DNA of 64,000 bases from Nocardioides sp. (lineage in GTDB: Bacteria > Actinomycetota > Actinomycetes > Propionibacteriales > Nocardioidaceae), in assembly GCF_030019515.1 (NCBI RefSeq), contig NZ_JASEEQ010000001.1, positions 432,575 to 496,574 of the forward strand, read 5' to 3'. Shown here piece after piece: positions 17,034 through 27,930 of this stretch. The position numbers were made by a program, and so were the translations under genes. The notes under the pieces were generated by a model that had not been told where the DNA came from, searched no databases, and worked only from the letters and a program-made list of their open reading frames with translations. Every line of letters starts with the position of its first letter. Within the stretch, counting starts at the first letter, position 1.

Positions 17034-18119
17034 TCAGTCGCGGCGGGGAAGGTACAGGGTGAACGTCGCTCCGGTGCCGGGTCCCGCCGAGGCCGCCATG
17101 ACGTCGCCACCGTGGGCGCGCGCGATCCCTCGGGCGATGGTGAGCCCGATGCCCGATCCGGCGGACCGGCGCAGCTGCCCGGGCGCGCGGTAGAAGCGCT
17201 CGAAGACCCGCTCGACGTCGTCCGCCGCCAGGCCGACCCCGCTGTCGGTGACGTCGACCTCGGCCCCGACCGAGCGCCGGGTGCGGACGGTGACGGTGCC
17301 GCCGGTCGGAGTGGCCAGCAACGCGTTGCCGAGCAGGTTGGTCAGCACCTGGGTGATCCGGTCCGGATCGACGTGCACGGGCAGGACCGGCGCGGCGGCC
17401 ACCTCCAGCGTGACGTGGGCGTCCTGGAACTGCGGTGCGAGGCGCGCCGCTGTCTTCCGGACGATCTCGGCGAGGTCCTCGTCGCTGGGCGAGAGGTCGA
17501 GGCGGCGCTCCTCCGTGCGGGACAGGTCGGACAGGTCGTCGGCGAGGCGGTGCAGCCGCCTCAGCTCGGCGCTGAGCGAGGCGAGGGTCGCCTCGTCCGC
17601 GGTGAACACGCCGTCGATCATCCCTTCGACGTAGCCGTCGAGTGACGTGAGCGGCGTGCGCATCTCGTGCGCGACCTCGCCCAGCAGCCTGGTCCGCCGG
17701 CTCTCGGTGGCCGCCAGGGCGTCCGCCAGCGCATTGACGTCGGAGGCCAGCTCGGCGAGCTCCGGCTCGGAGGGCGCCGGGACCTTCGCGTCGTAGCGTC
17801 CGGCCGCGATCTGCCGGGTCGCGGCGCGCACCGCGTCCAGTGGACGAAGCAGCCGCCGCGTCGCCAGTACGGCGAGGACCGCGGCGGCGACGACGCTGGA
17901 GAGCATGCCGAGCACGAGCGCGGTGTCCACCGCGGAGACGAACGCGGCGTGCACCTCCGGCCCGCGGCCCATCATCTGCGGACCGTCACCCAGCATGCCC
18001 ATCCGCCGATCGAACAGGCGCGGGGCGAGCAGCCGGACCGTCAGGTAGGACACGGCGGCGCCGACGACAGCGACGAGCGTGTAGGAGGCGAACAGCCGCC
18101 AGGGCAGGCGCAGGTTCAC
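17034..18119 (-). CDS. two-component sensor histidine kinase
   Basis: This 361-residue HAMP kinase has a first membrane helix at about residues 8-30, a short external loop, a second helix near 60-80, HAMP, the H-box GEVAHEMRTPLTSLDG, the N-box LTNLLGNAL and the DSGVGL and GSGIGL ATP-lid boxes. The external loop is rich in methionine (RRMGMLGDGPQMMGRGP), which hints at soft-metal sensing. The GTG start overlaps the stop of the response regulator gene, so the pair is coupled. Confidence 0.88.
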   Translation of the reverse strand: MNLRLPWRLFASYTLVAVVGAAVSYLTVRLLAPRLFDRRMGMLGDGPQMMGRGPEVHAAFVSAVDTALVLGMLSSVVAAAVLAVLATRRLLRPLDAVRAATRQIAAGRYDAKVPAPSEPELAELASDVNALADALAATESRRTRLLGEVAHEMRTPLTSLDGYVEGMIDGVFTADEATLASLSAELRRLHRLADDLSDLSRTEERRLDLSPSDEDLAEIVRKTAARLAPQFQDAHVTLEVAAAPVLPVHVDPDRITQVLTNLLGNALLATPTGGTVTVRTRRSVGAEVDVTDSGVGLAADDVERVFERFYRAPGQLRRSAGSGIGLTIARGIARAHGGDVMAASAGPGTGATFTLYLPRRD

Positions 18120-18814
18120 CGGAGCCGTCCGACGAACTTGTAGCCGACGCCGCGGACCGTCGCGATGAGGTGCGGCTCGGTGGCGTCGTCGCCCAGCTCG
18201 GCCCGGAGATTGCGGATGTGCACGTCGACGACCCGCTCGTCCCCGTAGAAGTCGTTGCCCCACACCTGCTCGAGCAGCTGCGCCCGGGAGAACACCCGGC
18301 CGGGGGCCAGGGCCAGCGCGTGCAGGAGGTCGAACTCCAGGGTCGTCAGCCGCACGGGCGCGCCGTCCACCGAGATCTCCCGGCCGATCGGGTCGACGGT
18401 CAGTCCCTCGAACCGCAGGAGGGCGTCGTCGCGCGGCGGTCCCTCACGTCGGCGACGCAGCACGGACTTCACCCGGGCGGTGACCTCCCGCGGGCTGAAC
18501 GGCTTGGTGACGTAGTCGTCCGCGCCGACGCCGAGCCCGACCAGCTTGTCGACCTCCTCGCTACGTGCGGTGACCAGGATGACGTAGGTGTCGGCGACGG
18601 TCCGCAGCCGGCGGAGTACCTCCAGGCCGTCCATGCCCGGCATCATCACGTCCAGCAGCACGAGGTCGATCGGCTCGGCCGCGCCGGCGCGCAGCTCGGC
18701 GAGCGCGGACGACCCGTCCGCGGCCTCGGACACCACGAAGCCCTCCGCCTCGAGGTAGCCGCGCAGCACCGTCCGGATGGGCGGCTCGTCGTCCACGACG
18801 AGGATCCTCGTCAT
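18116..18814 (-). CDS. OmpR-family response regulator
   Basis: The 232-residue regulator has a receiver domain with VVDDEPPI, the phospho-acceptor in LLDVMMPG and the conserved Lys in VTKPF. A winged-helix effector domain ends YKFVGRLR. It lies first in the operon with the kinase. The Met-rich secreted protein encoded just upstream on the same strand may be a target or part of the same response (inference). Confidence 0.9.
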   Translation of the reverse strand: MTRILVVDDEPPIRTVLRGYLEAEGFVVSEAADGSSALAELRAGAAEPIDLVLLDVMMPGMDGLEVLRRLRTVADTYVILVTARSEEVDKLVGLGVGADDYVTKPFSPREVTARVKSVLRRRREGPPRDDALLRFEGLTVDPIGREISVDGAPVRLTTLEFDLLHALALAPGRVFSRAQLLEQVWGNDFYGDERVVDVHIRNLRAELGDDATEPHLIATVRGVGYKFVGRLR

Positions 18815-18851
18815 CCCTCACCTCCCGGGTGCCCGCGGCATCAGCCGCGCG

Positions 18852-19385
18852 TCAGGCCCCGAAGCCCCCCATCCAGCCGCGGGCGCCGCCGCCCATCATC
18901 CCGCCGCCCATCATCCCGCCGCCCATGTGGCCGGGGCCCATGCCGTACGGGTAGGTGCCGTCGATCATGGCATCCACACGGCTCGCCATCGCCGCGAGGG
19001 CCGCATCGCGTTGCGCATCGGTCAGGTCCGTGTGGGCGTCGAGGTTGCGCTCCATGGCGCTCAACAGGGCGTCCTCGAGGCCCGCGACGCTCTTGCCCCG
19101 GTCCTGGGCGATCTCGGCGAGCGAGCTGCCGGAGCGCAGCTCCTCGACCAGCTCGGTCCAGGTGAGGCCGAGGTAGTCCGCCGCCGCGGTCATCGGCGAG
19201 TTCTCGCCGGCGGCCTCGCCGAACGGCCCCCCACCCGTCCACGGTCCAGCGCACTGCCCGGCCGCGGGGCCCGATCCCCCTGGGGCTCCCGGAGCGGCCA
19301 CCGCCCAGGCGACGCCTCCGCCCGTGACCGCGAGCAGCCCCACGGTCGCCAGCCCCACTGTCATCGCCCTGCGGTCCATCCTCAT
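18852..19385 (-). CDS. secreted Met/Gly-rich protein (DUF2680-like)
   Basis: The 177-residue product starts with a signal-peptide-like segment (RRAMTVGLATVGLLAVTGGGVAWA). A helical region follows in which the repeat-like segment AADYLGLTWTELVEELRSGSSLAEIAQDRGKS resembles DUF2680/YckD proteins. The C-terminus is a low-complexity tail with GHMGGGMMGGGMMGGG, likely to bind soft metals such as copper. It ends 37 bp before the response regulator gene. Function is unproven. Confidence 0.7.
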   Translation of the reverse strand: MRMDRRAMTVGLATVGLLAVTGGGVAWAVAAPGAPGGSGPAAGQCAGPWTGGGPFGEAAGENSPMTAAADYLGLTWTELVEELRSGSSLAEIAQDRGKSVAGLEDALLSAMERNLDAHTDLTDAQRDAALAAMASRVDAMIDGTYPYGMGPGHMGGGMMGGGMMGGGARGWMGGFGA

Positions 19386-19557
19386 CTTCCTCAGCTCCGC
19401 TCATCGGTCGCTCGGCCGCTCACCGGCCTGCGTCAGCTCCCACGGTGCCGCCAGGATGTGAGGGACGTGCGCCCGCGCTCGTGAAGATTCGATGAAGCAG
19501 TTTCGGCCGGCCGAGGGATTCCCCCTTCCGCGATACCGGCGAGTAGCCCTAGTCTCC

Positions 19558-20790
19558 GTGATCGTGGTCACATCCCGGGCCCGGGCCCGCACCCTCAGCG
19601 TCCTGACCGTCCTCGCCACCGCCCTCGTCGGGCTGTTCGTGGTGGCGCCACCGGAGGCCCGCGCCGACGGGCCGGGGGTCGGCACCCCGTGGGTGGTCAC
19701 CCTCGGCGACTCCTACATCAGCGGCGAGGCCGGACGCTGGGCCGGCAGCAGCAACACCTCCTCGAGCCGGGCCGACGCGTTGGGGTCGACGGCGTACTTC
19801 GACAACGCCTCGGGGACCGGCGAGACCATCCCCCGCTGCCACCGCAGCAAGGCGGCCGAGGCCTACATCGGGGGCGGCGTGAACGGCCTCAACCTGGCCT
19901 GCTCCGGCGCCAGGACCGCCACGTCCAACGGCGACGACTTCAAGCCCGGCCTGGACTTCTTCGACGACGGCGCCGGCAGGCTCGGCCAGGCCAAGATGCT
20001 CCAGCAGTTCGCCGTCTCCCACCGGGTCGGCATGGTCGTGGTGTCCATCGGCGGCAACGACTTCAACTTCGCCGACGTCGTGACCTCCTGCGTCAGCGAC
20101 TTCCTGTCCTCCCCGACCTGGTGGAAGGACTACTGCTACGACGACAGCAGCGTGAAGGCGAACTTCACGGCCAGCAACGTCACGACCGTCCGGGCCCGGA
20201 TCGCCGCGGCCCTGCGCAACGTGGCGACGGCGATGCGCAACGCCGGGTACGCCGACTCCCAGTGGACCCTGCTCGTGCAGAACTACCCGAGCCCGATCCC
20301 GCGGGGCGCCGGCTTCCGGTACTCCGAGAGCGGCTACACGCGGCAGAGCACCGGCGGCTGCGGATTCTGGAACAGGGACGCCGACTGGGCCAACGACTCG
20401 GCGCTGCCGACGATCAACGGCGCCGTCTTCGGGGCGGTCGCCGACTCCGGGCTCACGAACACCCGCACCCTCGACCTCTCCACCGCGTTCAACGGTCGTC
20501 GGCTGTGCGAGACCACGGTCGGCCTCTACGAGGAGACGGGCATCGCCAACTGGCTGGCGACCGGCGCGGTCGACAACACCGAGTGGATCAACCAGATCCG
20601 CACGGTGAGCACCTGCTGCTCGAGCAGCCCGTACTACATCCAGGAGTCGCTGCACCCGAACTACTGGGCGCAGCTCGCGACCCGCTCCTGCGTGCGGCAG
20701 GCCTGGAACGGCGGAGCCCCACGGGGCGGGAAGTGCTCGATCGCCGGCACCGGCCTGCTCAACGGCGAGCCGCGGATGACCCTGGGCTGA
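19558..20790 (+). CDS. secreted SGNH/GDSL-type hydrolase
   Basis: An N-terminal signal peptide (about residues 10-40, ending PEARA) precedes an SGNH esterase fold. Block I is GDSYISGE with the catalytic serine, block III is GGNDF, and block V is SLHPNYW with the catalytic histidine. Cysteine pairs suggest an exported, disulfide-bonded enzyme. The start is uncertain. GTG 19558 or 19564 gives a normal signal peptide, and TAGCCC lies 8 nt before the first; an ATG at 19492 would add 22 residues. The substrate is unknown. Confidence 0.8.
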   Translation: MIVVTSRARARTLSVLTVLATALVGLFVVAPPEARADGPGVGTPWVVTLGDSYISGEAGRWAGSSNTSSSRADALGSTAYFDNASGTGETIPRCHRSKAAEAYIGGGVNGLNLACSGARTATSNGDDFKPGLDFFDDGAGRLGQAKMLQQFAVSHRVGMVVVSIGGNDFNFADVVTSCVSDFLSSPTWWKDYCYDDSSVKANFTASNVTTVRARIAAALRNVATAMRNAGYADSQWTLLVQNYPSPIPRGAGFRYSESGYTRQSTGGCGFWNRDADWANDSALPTINGAVFGAVADSGLTNTRTLDLSTAFNGRRLCETTVGLYEETGIANWLATGAVDNTEWINQIRTVSTCCSSSPYYIQESLHPNYWAQLATRSCVRQAWNGGAPRGGKCSIAGTGLLNGEPRMTLG

Positions 20791-20814
20791 CCCGGGGCCC
20801 CGGGCGGCGACCCG

Positions 20815-21933
20815 TCAGCTCAGCAGGATCGGGATCAGCATCTCCTCGGCCGTGAGCGAGCCGTGCAGGCCGACCAGCTTGGCCTCGTAGGGGAACGTGG
20901 TCGTCGAGAGGACGGCGAGGTCGCCGCGGCACGCGACGATCACGTCGCCGAGCCGGGGCAGCACCGCGGGCGAGACCGCACCGAACCAGCCACGGCCGAT
21001 CGCGGCGGACCGGGTCAGCACCTCGGCGCGGTCGCCCAGCACCTCGGTCCAGGTGGCGGCGACGTCCGCGACGGCCCCGCCGTGGCAGTAGAGGTGGCGG
21101 AACCGTGCCTCGCCACCGAGCAGCGCCACGCCGTCGCGCAGCTCGGCGTGCTCGTCGACGTCGAGGCGGCTGGCGGGCGGCGAGTCGATCATCCCGTGGT
21201 CGGCGACCACGAGGAGCCGGACCGGGCCGGGCAGCGCCTCGCGCAGCTGCTCGGCCTCCGCGTCGATCATCGCGAGCTGCTGGAGCCATTGGCTGGACGC
21301 GACGCCGTACCGGTGCCCGGTCCAGTCGAGGTCCCCGTCGTAGAGGTAGGTCAGCGACCCGGGCTCCGCGGACGCCGCGACTGCGGCCGCGATCCGCTCG
21401 CCGACCTTGTCGGCGCCGACGTACTCCGCGCCCCGGTGGGCGGCGACGGTGAGCCCGCTGCGCGCGAACTCCCGCTTGTTGACGACCGTGACCGTCCCGC
21501 CGGCCTCGTGCAGCCGGGCGAACGCAGTGGGGTGCGGCTGCCACTCCAGGGGGTCGACGTCCTTGTCCCAGAGCAGCGCGTTGAGGAGCCGGTCGGTCCC
21601 GGGCACCCGCGAGGTGAAGCCGACCAGGCCGTGGGCACCAGGGGTCAGCGCGGTCCCGAGCGAGGTCAGGCTGGTCGCCGTGGTCGACGGCACCCCACTG
21701 GTGCCGGGCGGCTGGCCGGGGAGCAGCCCGGAGAGGAACGGCGCCGCATGGGCGTAGCGCTCGAGCAGCCGGGCACCGAGCCCGTCGACGAGGAACACGA
21801 CGTACGCCGAGGCCTCGGGAAGCACCAGCCCGGTCGGCGGCTCCCCGACCCGGAGTCCGAGCGCTGCCGCGACGGCGGGGACGACGTCACCGAGCGACCG
21901 CTCGCCGTAGGCCGGCTCGAGGAAGTCGCTCAC
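20815..21933 (-). CDS. alkaline phosphatase family protein (nucleotide pyrophosphatase-like)
   Basis: This 372-residue protein belongs to the type I phosphodiesterase/nucleotide pyrophosphatase family. Metal-site motifs are visible: FLVDGLG, PSTTATS (nucleophile threonine), YLYDGDLDWTGHRYG and VVADHGMID. It most likely hydrolyses a phosphodiester or pyrophosphate; the substrate is unknown. The GTG start overlaps the stop of the DUF5998 gene (GTGA). Confidence 0.82.
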   Translation of the reverse strand: MSDFLEPAYGERSLGDVVPAVAAALGLRVGEPPTGLVLPEASAYVVFLVDGLGARLLERYAHAAPFLSGLLPGQPPGTSGVPSTTATSLTSLGTALTPGAHGLVGFTSRVPGTDRLLNALLWDKDVDPLEWQPHPTAFARLHEAGGTVTVVNKREFARSGLTVAAHRGAEYVGADKVGERIAAAVAASAEPGSLTYLYDGDLDWTGHRYGVASSQWLQQLAMIDAEAEQLREALPGPVRLLVVADHGMIDSPPASRLDVDEHAELRDGVALLGGEARFRHLYCHGGAVADVAATWTEVLGDRAEVLTRSAAIGRGWFGAVSPAVLPRLGDVIVACRGDLAVLSTTTFPYEAKLVGLHGSLTAEEMLIPILLS

Positions 21934-22526
21934 CTCTCGTCGGCGTGCGTGCGGGCCGAGAGCTGCTCGGCGAAGGCCAGCAGTCCGGCGACCGCGTCGC
22001 CCCCGTCGGCGGCGGCCGAGACCCGCAGCGAGAAGTCGTCGGAGGCGAGCACCCCGGTGTAGCCGTGGTCGGCGTCGCACTCGGGGTCGCTGCACCCGGC
22101 CGGCTCGAGGTCGACCCGGCTGACGCCGCCCCAGCCGATGGTCATCACGGCCTCGGCCGGCCGGCTCGGGCCGGCGGCCGGGTTGGCGATCATCCGGGTG
22201 ACCACGACGGACTTCACCGCGGACAGGCGGATCGCCTCGGTCGAGGTCGACGTGTAGGGCTCCGGGAGCAGGTCGTCACCCTCGTGCTCGTCGGTGTGGG
22301 CGAGGATCAGCCGGCTCGGTGTCAGCACCACGACGGAGAGGTGCCGGCGCACCTCGTCGCGCTCGAAGGTCGGCTCGTGGTGGACGAAGTACGACACGAC
22401 CTGCTCGCCCGCGACGGCACCGGCGACACCGTCGGCCACCACGTCGGGGTAGTAGCCGGTGCGGTCGATCGCGTCCCTGAGCTCGAGAGCCCGGTCGTGG
22501 TCCTCGTCGATCCTGCTGCTCCGCAT
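21930..22526 (-). CDS. DUF5998-family protein
   Basis: This 198-residue soluble protein of unknown function is found in actinobacteria next to the phosphodiesterase-like gene. It has an N-terminal helix (DHDRALELRDAIDRTGYYP), a central strand-rich section (VSYFVHHEPTFERDEVRRH) and a CSDPECDADHGY segment that could bind a metal. The pair is translationally coupled. No known catalytic motif was recognised. Confidence 0.7.
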   Translation of the reverse strand: MRSSRIDEDHDRALELRDAIDRTGYYPDVVADGVAGAVAGEQVVSYFVHHEPTFERDEVRRHLSVVVLTPSRLILAHTDEHEGDDLLPEPYTSTSTEAIRLSAVKSVVVTRMIANPAAGPSRPAEAVMTIGWGGVSRVDLEPAGCSDPECDADHGYTGVLASDDFSLRVSAAADGGDAVAGLLAFAEQLSARTHADER

Positions 22527-22596
22527 GCCTGCAGTCTGTCACGGGGCCCGGACGGGCCCCATCGGCACCGGATCCTACGATGCCGCCGCAGCGCGC

Positions 22597-25296
22597 CTAC
22601 GAGGGCAGCGTGTCCCCCGCCTGCGTCGGCATCCGCCGCACGAACCAGTCCGAGCGCGGATCGGCGACCGGGTCGACCCGGGCGGCGGCGGTCAGCACCG
22701 TCGCCCCGTCCGCGCCGGCGAGCACCAGCGAGAGCTCGAGCGAGCTGACCTGCGGCAGGTCGTTCTGCAGCTGCGCCACCCGCTGGATCAGCCGCTCGAT
22801 CTCGGCGACGTCGACGACCTCGCTGCCGCGGTAGCCGAAGAGCATCGGCGAGGACTTGATCTCGCGGACCATCGCCGCGGCGTCGCGCTCCCCCAGCGGC
22901 GGGATCCGGAACGCCTTGTCGGCGAGCAGCTCGGTCAGCGGCCCCGCGATCCCGAACGAGACGACCGGCCCGAACAGCGGGTCCTCGATGCTGCGGATCG
23001 CGACCGGCACGCCGGGGCGGGCGTTCTTCTGCACCACGAACCCGGCCCGCTTGGGGTCGGTGATCACGTGGCTGAGCGACTCCCAGGCGTCGGTCATCTC
23101 CGCGGCCGTGTCGATGTTGCGCCACACGTGCGCCAGGTCGGGCCGCTCGCGCAGGTGCTCGGCGGTCGCCTTCAGCACCACGTCCCAGTCCAGGGCCGCG
23201 CCGGCGGCGACCGCCTCGTCCCGGGTCGCGACCGCGCGGGCCTGCCACAGCTCGATGCCGTACGCCGCGAGCAGCGCGGTGACCGTCTCCAGGTCCAGGT
23301 CGGTGCCCTCGGGGTGCTGCGCCAGCAGCCGGTTGACCAGCCGCTTCGCGGTCGCGAGGTCGACCTCGGCCGGGTCGAGCAGCGCGCCGTCGGGGGTGCG
23401 CAGCCAGACGGCGTACTCGACGACCCGGGCGAGCGCCCGGACCGCCGCCTCCACGCCCGGGTACGACGGGACCGAGCCTCGGCCGGCTGTCGAGCCGGCG
23501 ACGTCGGGGACCCGGAGCAGCTCCGGCACGCCCTCGGCGCCGAGGAACGAGGACACCAGGGGCTTGTCGGACTGCTCGCCCACCGCGGCGAGCACGTTGG
23601 CGACGTCCTCGCCGGAGACGTTGATCGGTGGGACGTAGACCGCGACGACCGAGTCGACCTCGGGGTCGTCGATGGCCGCGTCGAGCGCGTCCTCGAAGTC
23701 CTCCGCGCTCGCCTCGGCGCCCAGCGCCGTGGACTTGTTGACGACCAGGCCGACCGCCGCCGCCGCGTCGGCGGCCAGCAGCCCGAGCGCGTCGGAGTTG
23801 CCGATGATCGCGACCCGGCGGCCCTGCGGCAGCGGCTGGTGCGCGAGCAGCTGGGCGACGTCGAACATCTCCTCGAGCGTGTCGACCTGGATCACCCCGG
23901 CCTGCCGGAACATCGCGTCCACCGCGGCGGGTGGCGCGACGATCTTGCGGACCGCGTGCCCCATCGGGACGCCCTGGGTGGTCCGGCCGGACCGGACCGC
24001 GATGATCGGCTTGCGCAGCGAGACCCGCCGGGCGATCCGGGAGAACTTGCGCGGGTTCCCGATCGACTCGAGGTAGAGCAGGACGACCTCGGTCGAGTCG
24101 TCCTCCTCCCAGTACTGCAGCAGGTCGTTGCCCGAGACGTCGGCGCGGTTGCCCGCGCTGACGAACGTCGAGAGGCCGAGGCCCCGGTTGTAGACCTTCT
24201 CCAGGATCGCCGTACCGAGGGCGCCGGACTGGCAGAAGAACCCGGCTCGGCCGCGCGGCGGCATCAGCGGGGACAGCGAGGCGTTGAGCGAGACCTCGGC
24301 GGCGGTGTTGATGATCCCCAGCGCGTTGGGTCCGATCAGCCGCAGGCCGTAGGAGCGCGAGAGCCCGACCAGCCGGCGCTGCCGCACCCGGCCCTCCTCG
24401 CCGGTCTCGGCGAAGCCCGAGGAGATCACCACCAGGCCGTGCACGCCCTTGGCGGCGCAGTCGAGCACGACGTCCTGGACGGCCTCGGCGGGCACCGCGA
24501 CGATCGCCACGTCGACGTCGTCGGGGATGTCGCCGACCGTCTTGTACGTCGGCAGCCCGGACACGGCGCTGGCGGTCGGGTTGACCGCATAGACCCGGCC
24601 GGCGAAGTCGCCCATCACCAGGTTGCGCACCAGCGCCTGGCCGATGGTCTCCTGGCGGCGGCTGGCGCCGATCACCGCGATCGAGCGTGGCTTGAAGAAC
24701 TTCTCGATCGACGCGGCCTCGGCCCGGTGCTCGCGGCTGACCATCACGCCGATGGCGGTGTCGGTGGGATCGATGGAGAACTCCAGCTGGAGCACGCCCT
24801 CCTCGTACTCGCTGACGACCCGGTAGCCGGCGTCGCGGAAGGTCTGGATCATCCGGGTGTTGTCGGGCAGCACCTCGGCGACGAAGCGCTCGATGCCACG
24901 CTCGCGACCGGCCTGGGCGAGGTGCTCGAGCAGCAGCTGGGCGATCCCGCGGCCCTGGTGCTGGTCCTCGACGAGGAACGCGACCTCCGCCTCCCCCGGC
25001 TTGACCAGGTCGTAGCGCCCGACCGCGATGATCAGCCCCTGCAGGGTCAGCACGAACGCGACGCGGCCGACGTGGTCGACGTTCGTGAACCGGTCGAGGT
25101 CGCGCTCGGAGAGCCGCGGCATCGGCGAGAAGAACCGGTAGTACTTCGACTCGTCGGAGACCCGGGCGTAGAACTCGACGAACACCTCGCGGTCGTCGGG
25201 CCGGATCGGCCGGATGTGCGCCGTCCGCCCGTCCCGCAGCAGGACGTCGGCCTCCCAGTGGGCTGGGGCGGTCGTCGGGGCGTGCTGCTGGGTCAC
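22597..25296 (-). CDS. GNAT acetyltransferase fused to an ADP-forming acyl-CoA synthetase-like protein (Pat type)
   Basis: The 899-residue product has an N-terminal GNAT domain (about 15-170, with [14 protein letters not shown] as the acetyl-CoA loop). CoA-binding and ligase-like domains follow ([14 protein letters not shown], then [10 protein letters not shown]) and a C-terminal ATP-grasp part. The fusion matches Pat/PatZ-type lysine acetyltransferases that modify acetyl-CoA synthetase. The GTG start sits 6 nt after TAGATT, so it is probably leaderless. It diverges from parC. Confidence 0.82.
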   Translation of the reverse strand: MTQQHAPTTAPAHWEADVLLRDGRTAHIRPIRPDDREVFVEFYARVSDESKYYRFFSPMPRLSERDLDRFTNVDHVGRVAFVLTLQGLIIAVGRYDLVKPGEAEVAFLVEDQHQGRGIAQLLLEHLAQAGRERGIERFVAEVLPDNTRMIQTFRDAGYRVVSEYEEGVLQLEFSIDPTDTAIGVMVSREHRAEAASIEKFFKPRSIAVIGASRRQETIGQALVRNLVMGDFAGRVYAVNPTASAVSGLPTYKTVGDIPDDVDVAIVAVPAEAVQDVVLDCAAKGVHGLVVISSGFAETGEEGRVRQRRLVGLSRSYGLRLIGPNALGIINTAAEVSLNASLSPLMPPRGRAGFFCQSGALGTAILEKVYNRGLGLSTFVSAGNRADVSGNDLLQYWEEDDSTEVVLLYLESIGNPRKFSRIARRVSLRKPIIAVRSGRTTQGVPMGHAVRKIVAPPAAVDAMFRQAGVIQVDTLEEMFDVAQLLAHQPLPQGRRVAIIGNSDALGLLAADAAAAVGLVVNKSTALGAEASAEDFEDALDAAIDDPEVDSVVAVYVPPINVSGEDVANVLAAVGEQSDKPLVSSFLGAEGVPELLRVPDVAGSTAGRGSVPSYPGVEAAVRALARVVEYAVWLRTPDGALLDPAEVDLATAKRLVNRLLAQHPEGTDLDLETVTALLAAYGIELWQARAVATRDEAVAAGAALDWDVVLKATAEHLRERPDLAHVWRNIDTAAEMTDAWESLSHVITDPKRAGFVVQKNARPGVPVAIRSIEDPLFGPVVSFGIAGPLTELLADKAFRIPPLGERDAAAMVREIKSSPMLFGYRGSEVVDVAEIERLIQRVAQLQNDLPQVSSLELSLVLAGADGATVLTAAARVDPVADPRSDWFVRRMPTQAGDTLPS

Positions 25297-25302
25297 ACGA
25301 GG

Positions 25303-25308
25303 AATCTA
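25303..25308 (-). promoter_or_regulatory. -10 element (TAGATT), leaderless promoter of the Pat-type gene
   Basis: On minus, TAGATT is followed by CCTCGT and the GTG start at 25296. The short gap with no ribosome site points to a leaderless transcript. Confidence 0.45.
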
Positions 25309-25326
25309 CCGGCCCCCGGCCCGACG

Positions 25327-25368
25327 TCACCCGCCCCGCTCACCCGCCCCGCTCACCCGCCCGGCCGC
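25327..25368. repeat. short direct repeats in the pat-parC intergenic region
   Basis: A CACCCGCCCCGCT unit occurs twice in tandem, followed by a third, partial copy. The stretch is C-rich on plus and lies between two divergent genes. No function can be assigned. Confidence 0.5.
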
Positions 25369-25424
25369 ACCCGCTCGGCGTGCCCCCGCCGGATCCGTCG
25401 GCGCCGGCAGGGAGAATGGCCCGC

Positions 25425-27926
25425 ATGGCACGGCGTACCCCCAAGCATGGCCCCAGGAACGGGGAGAGCCCCGACGACTTCGAGGAGCACATCCTCGACA
25501 CCGACATCAAGCAGGAGATGGAGTCGTCCTTCCTCGAGTACGCCTACTCCGTCATCTACTCCCGCGCCCTCCCCGACGCCCGCGACGGGCTCAAGCCGGT
25601 GCAGCGCCGGATCCTCTACACGATGAGCGACATGGGCCTGCGCCCCGACCGCGGCCACGTCAAGAGCGCGCGCGTCGTCGGCGAGGTGATGGGCAAGCTG
25701 CACCCCCACGGCGACAGCGCGATCTACGACGCGCTGGTGCGCCTGGCGCAGCCGTGGTCGATGCGGCTGCCGATGATCGACGGCCACGGGAACTTCGGCT
25801 CCCCCGACGACTCCCCGGCGGCGATGCGGTACACCGAGTGCCGGATGGCGCCGCCCGCGGTCGCGATGACCGCCTCGATCGACGAGGACACCGTCGACTT
25901 CCGCGCGAACTACGACGGGCAGGAGACCGAGCCCGGCGTGCTGCCGGCGTCGATCCCCAGCCTCGTCGTCAACGGCGCCACCGGCATCGCGGTCGGTATG
26001 GCCACCAACTGCGCACCCCACAACCTCGTGGAGGTCGTGCAGGCGCTGCGCCACCTGATCACCCACCCGGCGGCGTCGGTGGACGACCTGATGCGCTTCG
26101 TCCCCGGCCCCGATCTGCCGACCGGCGGCAAGATCGTCGGGCTCGAGGGGGTCCGGGACGCCTACGAGACCGGCCGCGGCACGTTCCGGATGCGCGCGAC
26201 CGCTCGGGTCGAGAACGTCACCAACCGCCGCAAGGGCATCGTCGTCACCGAGCTGCCCTACGGCGTCGGCACCGAGAAGGTCATCGAGCGGATCAAGACC
26301 CTGGTCCAGAGCAAGAAGCTGCAGGGCATCTCCGACATCAAGGACCTCACCGATCGCGAGCACGGCCTGCGGCTGGTGATCGAGGTCAAGAACGGCTTCG
26401 TCCCCGAGGCGCTGCTCGAGCAGCTCTACAAGCACACCCCGATGGAGGACTCCTTCGGCATCAACGCGGTCGCGCTCGTCGACGGCCAGCCGCGCACGCT
26501 GTCCCTCAAGGAGATGCTGCAGGTCTTCCTCGACCACCGCTTCGACGTCGTACGCCGCCGCTCGGTCTTCCGCCGCGGCAAGGCCGCCGACCGGCTGCAC
26601 CTGGTCGAGGGCCTGCTGATCGCGATCCTCGACATCGACGAGGTCATCCAGCTGATCCGCTCCTCCGACAACGCGGCGGCCGCCAAGGAGCGGCTGATCT
26701 CGGTCTTCGACCTCAGTGAGGTCCAGGCCGACTACATCCTCGACATGCCGCTGCGCCGGCTCACGAAGTTCTCCAGGATCGAGCTGGAGAAGGAGCAGGA
26801 CGAGCTGCGCCACACCATCGAGGAGCTCGACGCGATCATCAACGACGACAAGCTGCGCTGGAAGGTCGTCTCCGACGAGCTGGCCGAGGTGGCCAAGACG
26901 TACGGCACCCCGCGCCGCACGGTGCTGCTCGAGTCGGCCGGTACCACCGTGACCGCTGCTGCCGTGCAGCTCGAGGTCGCCGACGACCCGTGTTTCGCCT
27001 ACCTCTCCTCCACCGGGCTGCTGGCCCGCACCGCCGACGCCGACCGGCCCGGCCGCGGCGGCGGCCGGGCCAGCCACGACGTGGTGGTCTCGGCGGTGGC
27101 GACCACCGCGCGCGGCGAGGTCGGCGGCCTGACGAGCGCCGGCCGGCTGGTCAAGATCGGCGTGCTCGAGCTGCCGCAGCTCCCGGGCACCGCCAACGAC
27201 CCGCACCTCGCGGGCGGGCTGCCGGTCAGCGAGATCCTGCCCCTCGAGCAGGGCGAGCGGCTGCTCGCGCTCTGCACGCTCGGGACCGACGGGCCCGGGC
27301 TCGCGCTCGGCACCCGCCAGGGCACCGTGAAGCGGGTCAACCCCGAGGTGCTCGGCCGGGACGAGTGGGAGGTGATCCGGCTGGCCGACGGCGACGAGGT
27401 CGTCGGCGCCGTCGAGCTGAGCACCGGCCACGAGATCCTGTGCTTCATCACCACCGACGCCCAGCTGCTCCACTTCGGCGCCGAGTCGGTGCGGCCCCAG
27501 GGCCGTTCCGGCGGTGGCATCGCCGGCGTCCGGGTCGCCGCAGGCGAGCGGGTGGCCTGGTTCGGGGCGATCGACCCCGACGCGCCCGAGGGCTCGGTCG
27601 TGGTCACCGCGTCCGGGTCGGCCACGGCGCTGCCCGGCACCGAGCCGGGCGCGGTCAAGGTGACGCCGTTCAGCGAGTACCCCGCCAAGGGCCGGGCCAC
27701 CGGTGGCGTGCGCTGCCACCGCTTCCTGAGGGGCGAGGACGCCCTGGTGTTCGCCTGGGCCGGGACCGCCCCCGCCCGGGCGGCCGCCGCCAGCGGAGCC
27801 CCGGTCGACCTGCCGCCCGCGACCGGTCGCCGGGACGGCTCCGGCGTGCCCGGCAGCCAGCCGCTGGCCGCGTGCGCGGGGCCGGTCGCGGACCGCATCG
27901 GCGCCATCGCAGGTGTGGAAGGCTGA
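25425..27926 (+). CDS. parC: DNA topoisomerase IV subunit A (ParC-like)
   Basis: This type IIA topoisomerase breakage-reunion subunit is about 833 residues long. It shows the winged-helix [11 protein letters not shown], the GKLHPHGD motif, the catalytic tyrosine in AMRYTECRM and a GyrA-like C-terminal beta-pinwheel ([10 protein letters not shown]). The lack of a clear GyrA box and the presence of a parE-type gene at 35.6-37.7 kb support ParC over GyrA. ATG 25425 has GGGAG at 10 nt; ATG 25416 is too close to that site. Confidence 0.85.
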   Translation: MARRTPKHGPRNGESPDDFEEHILDTDIKQEMESSFLEYAYSVIYSRALPDARDGLKPVQRRILYTMSDMGLRPDRGHVKSARVVGEVMGKLHPHGDSAIYDALVRLAQPWSMRLPMIDGHGNFGSPDDSPAAMRYTECRMAPPAVAMTASIDEDTVDFRANYDGQETEPGVLPASIPSLVVNGATGIAVGMATNCAPHNLVEVVQALRHLITHPAASVDDLMRFVPGPDLPTGGKIVGLEGVRDAYETGRGTFRMRATARVENVTNRRKGIVVTELPYGVGTEKVIERIKTLVQSKKLQGISDIKDLTDREHGLRLVIEVKNGFVPEALLEQLYKHTPMEDSFGINAVALVDGQPRTLSLKEMLQVFLDHRFDVVRRRSVFRRGKAADRLHLVEGLLIAILDIDEVIQLIRSSDNAAAAKERLISVFDLSEVQADYILDMPLRRLTKFSRIELEKEQDELRHTIEELDAIINDDKLRWKVVSDELAEVAKTYGTPRRTVLLESAGTTVTAAAVQLEVADDPCFAYLSSTGLLARTADADRPGRGGGRASHDVVVSAVATTARGEVGGLTSAGRLVKIGVLELPQLPGTANDPHLAGGLPVSEILPLEQGERLLALCTLGTDGPGLALGTRQGTVKRVNPEVLGRDEWEVIRLADGDEVVGAVELSTGHEILCFITTDAQLLHFGAESVRPQGRSGGGIAGVRVAAGERVAWFGAIDPDAPEGSVVVTASGSATALPGTEPGAVKVTPFSEYPAKGRATGGVRCHRFLRGEDALVFAWAGTAPARAAAASGAPVDLPPATGRRDGSGVPGSQPLAACAGPVADRIGAIAGVEG

Positions 27927-27930
27927 GCCC

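Noticed and set aside
22459..25626. Long plus-strand open frame opposite the Pat-type gene
   Set aside because: It is a shadow of a gene with clear GNAT and synthetase motifs on minus; its own composition is Arg/Asp/Val-biased without motifs.
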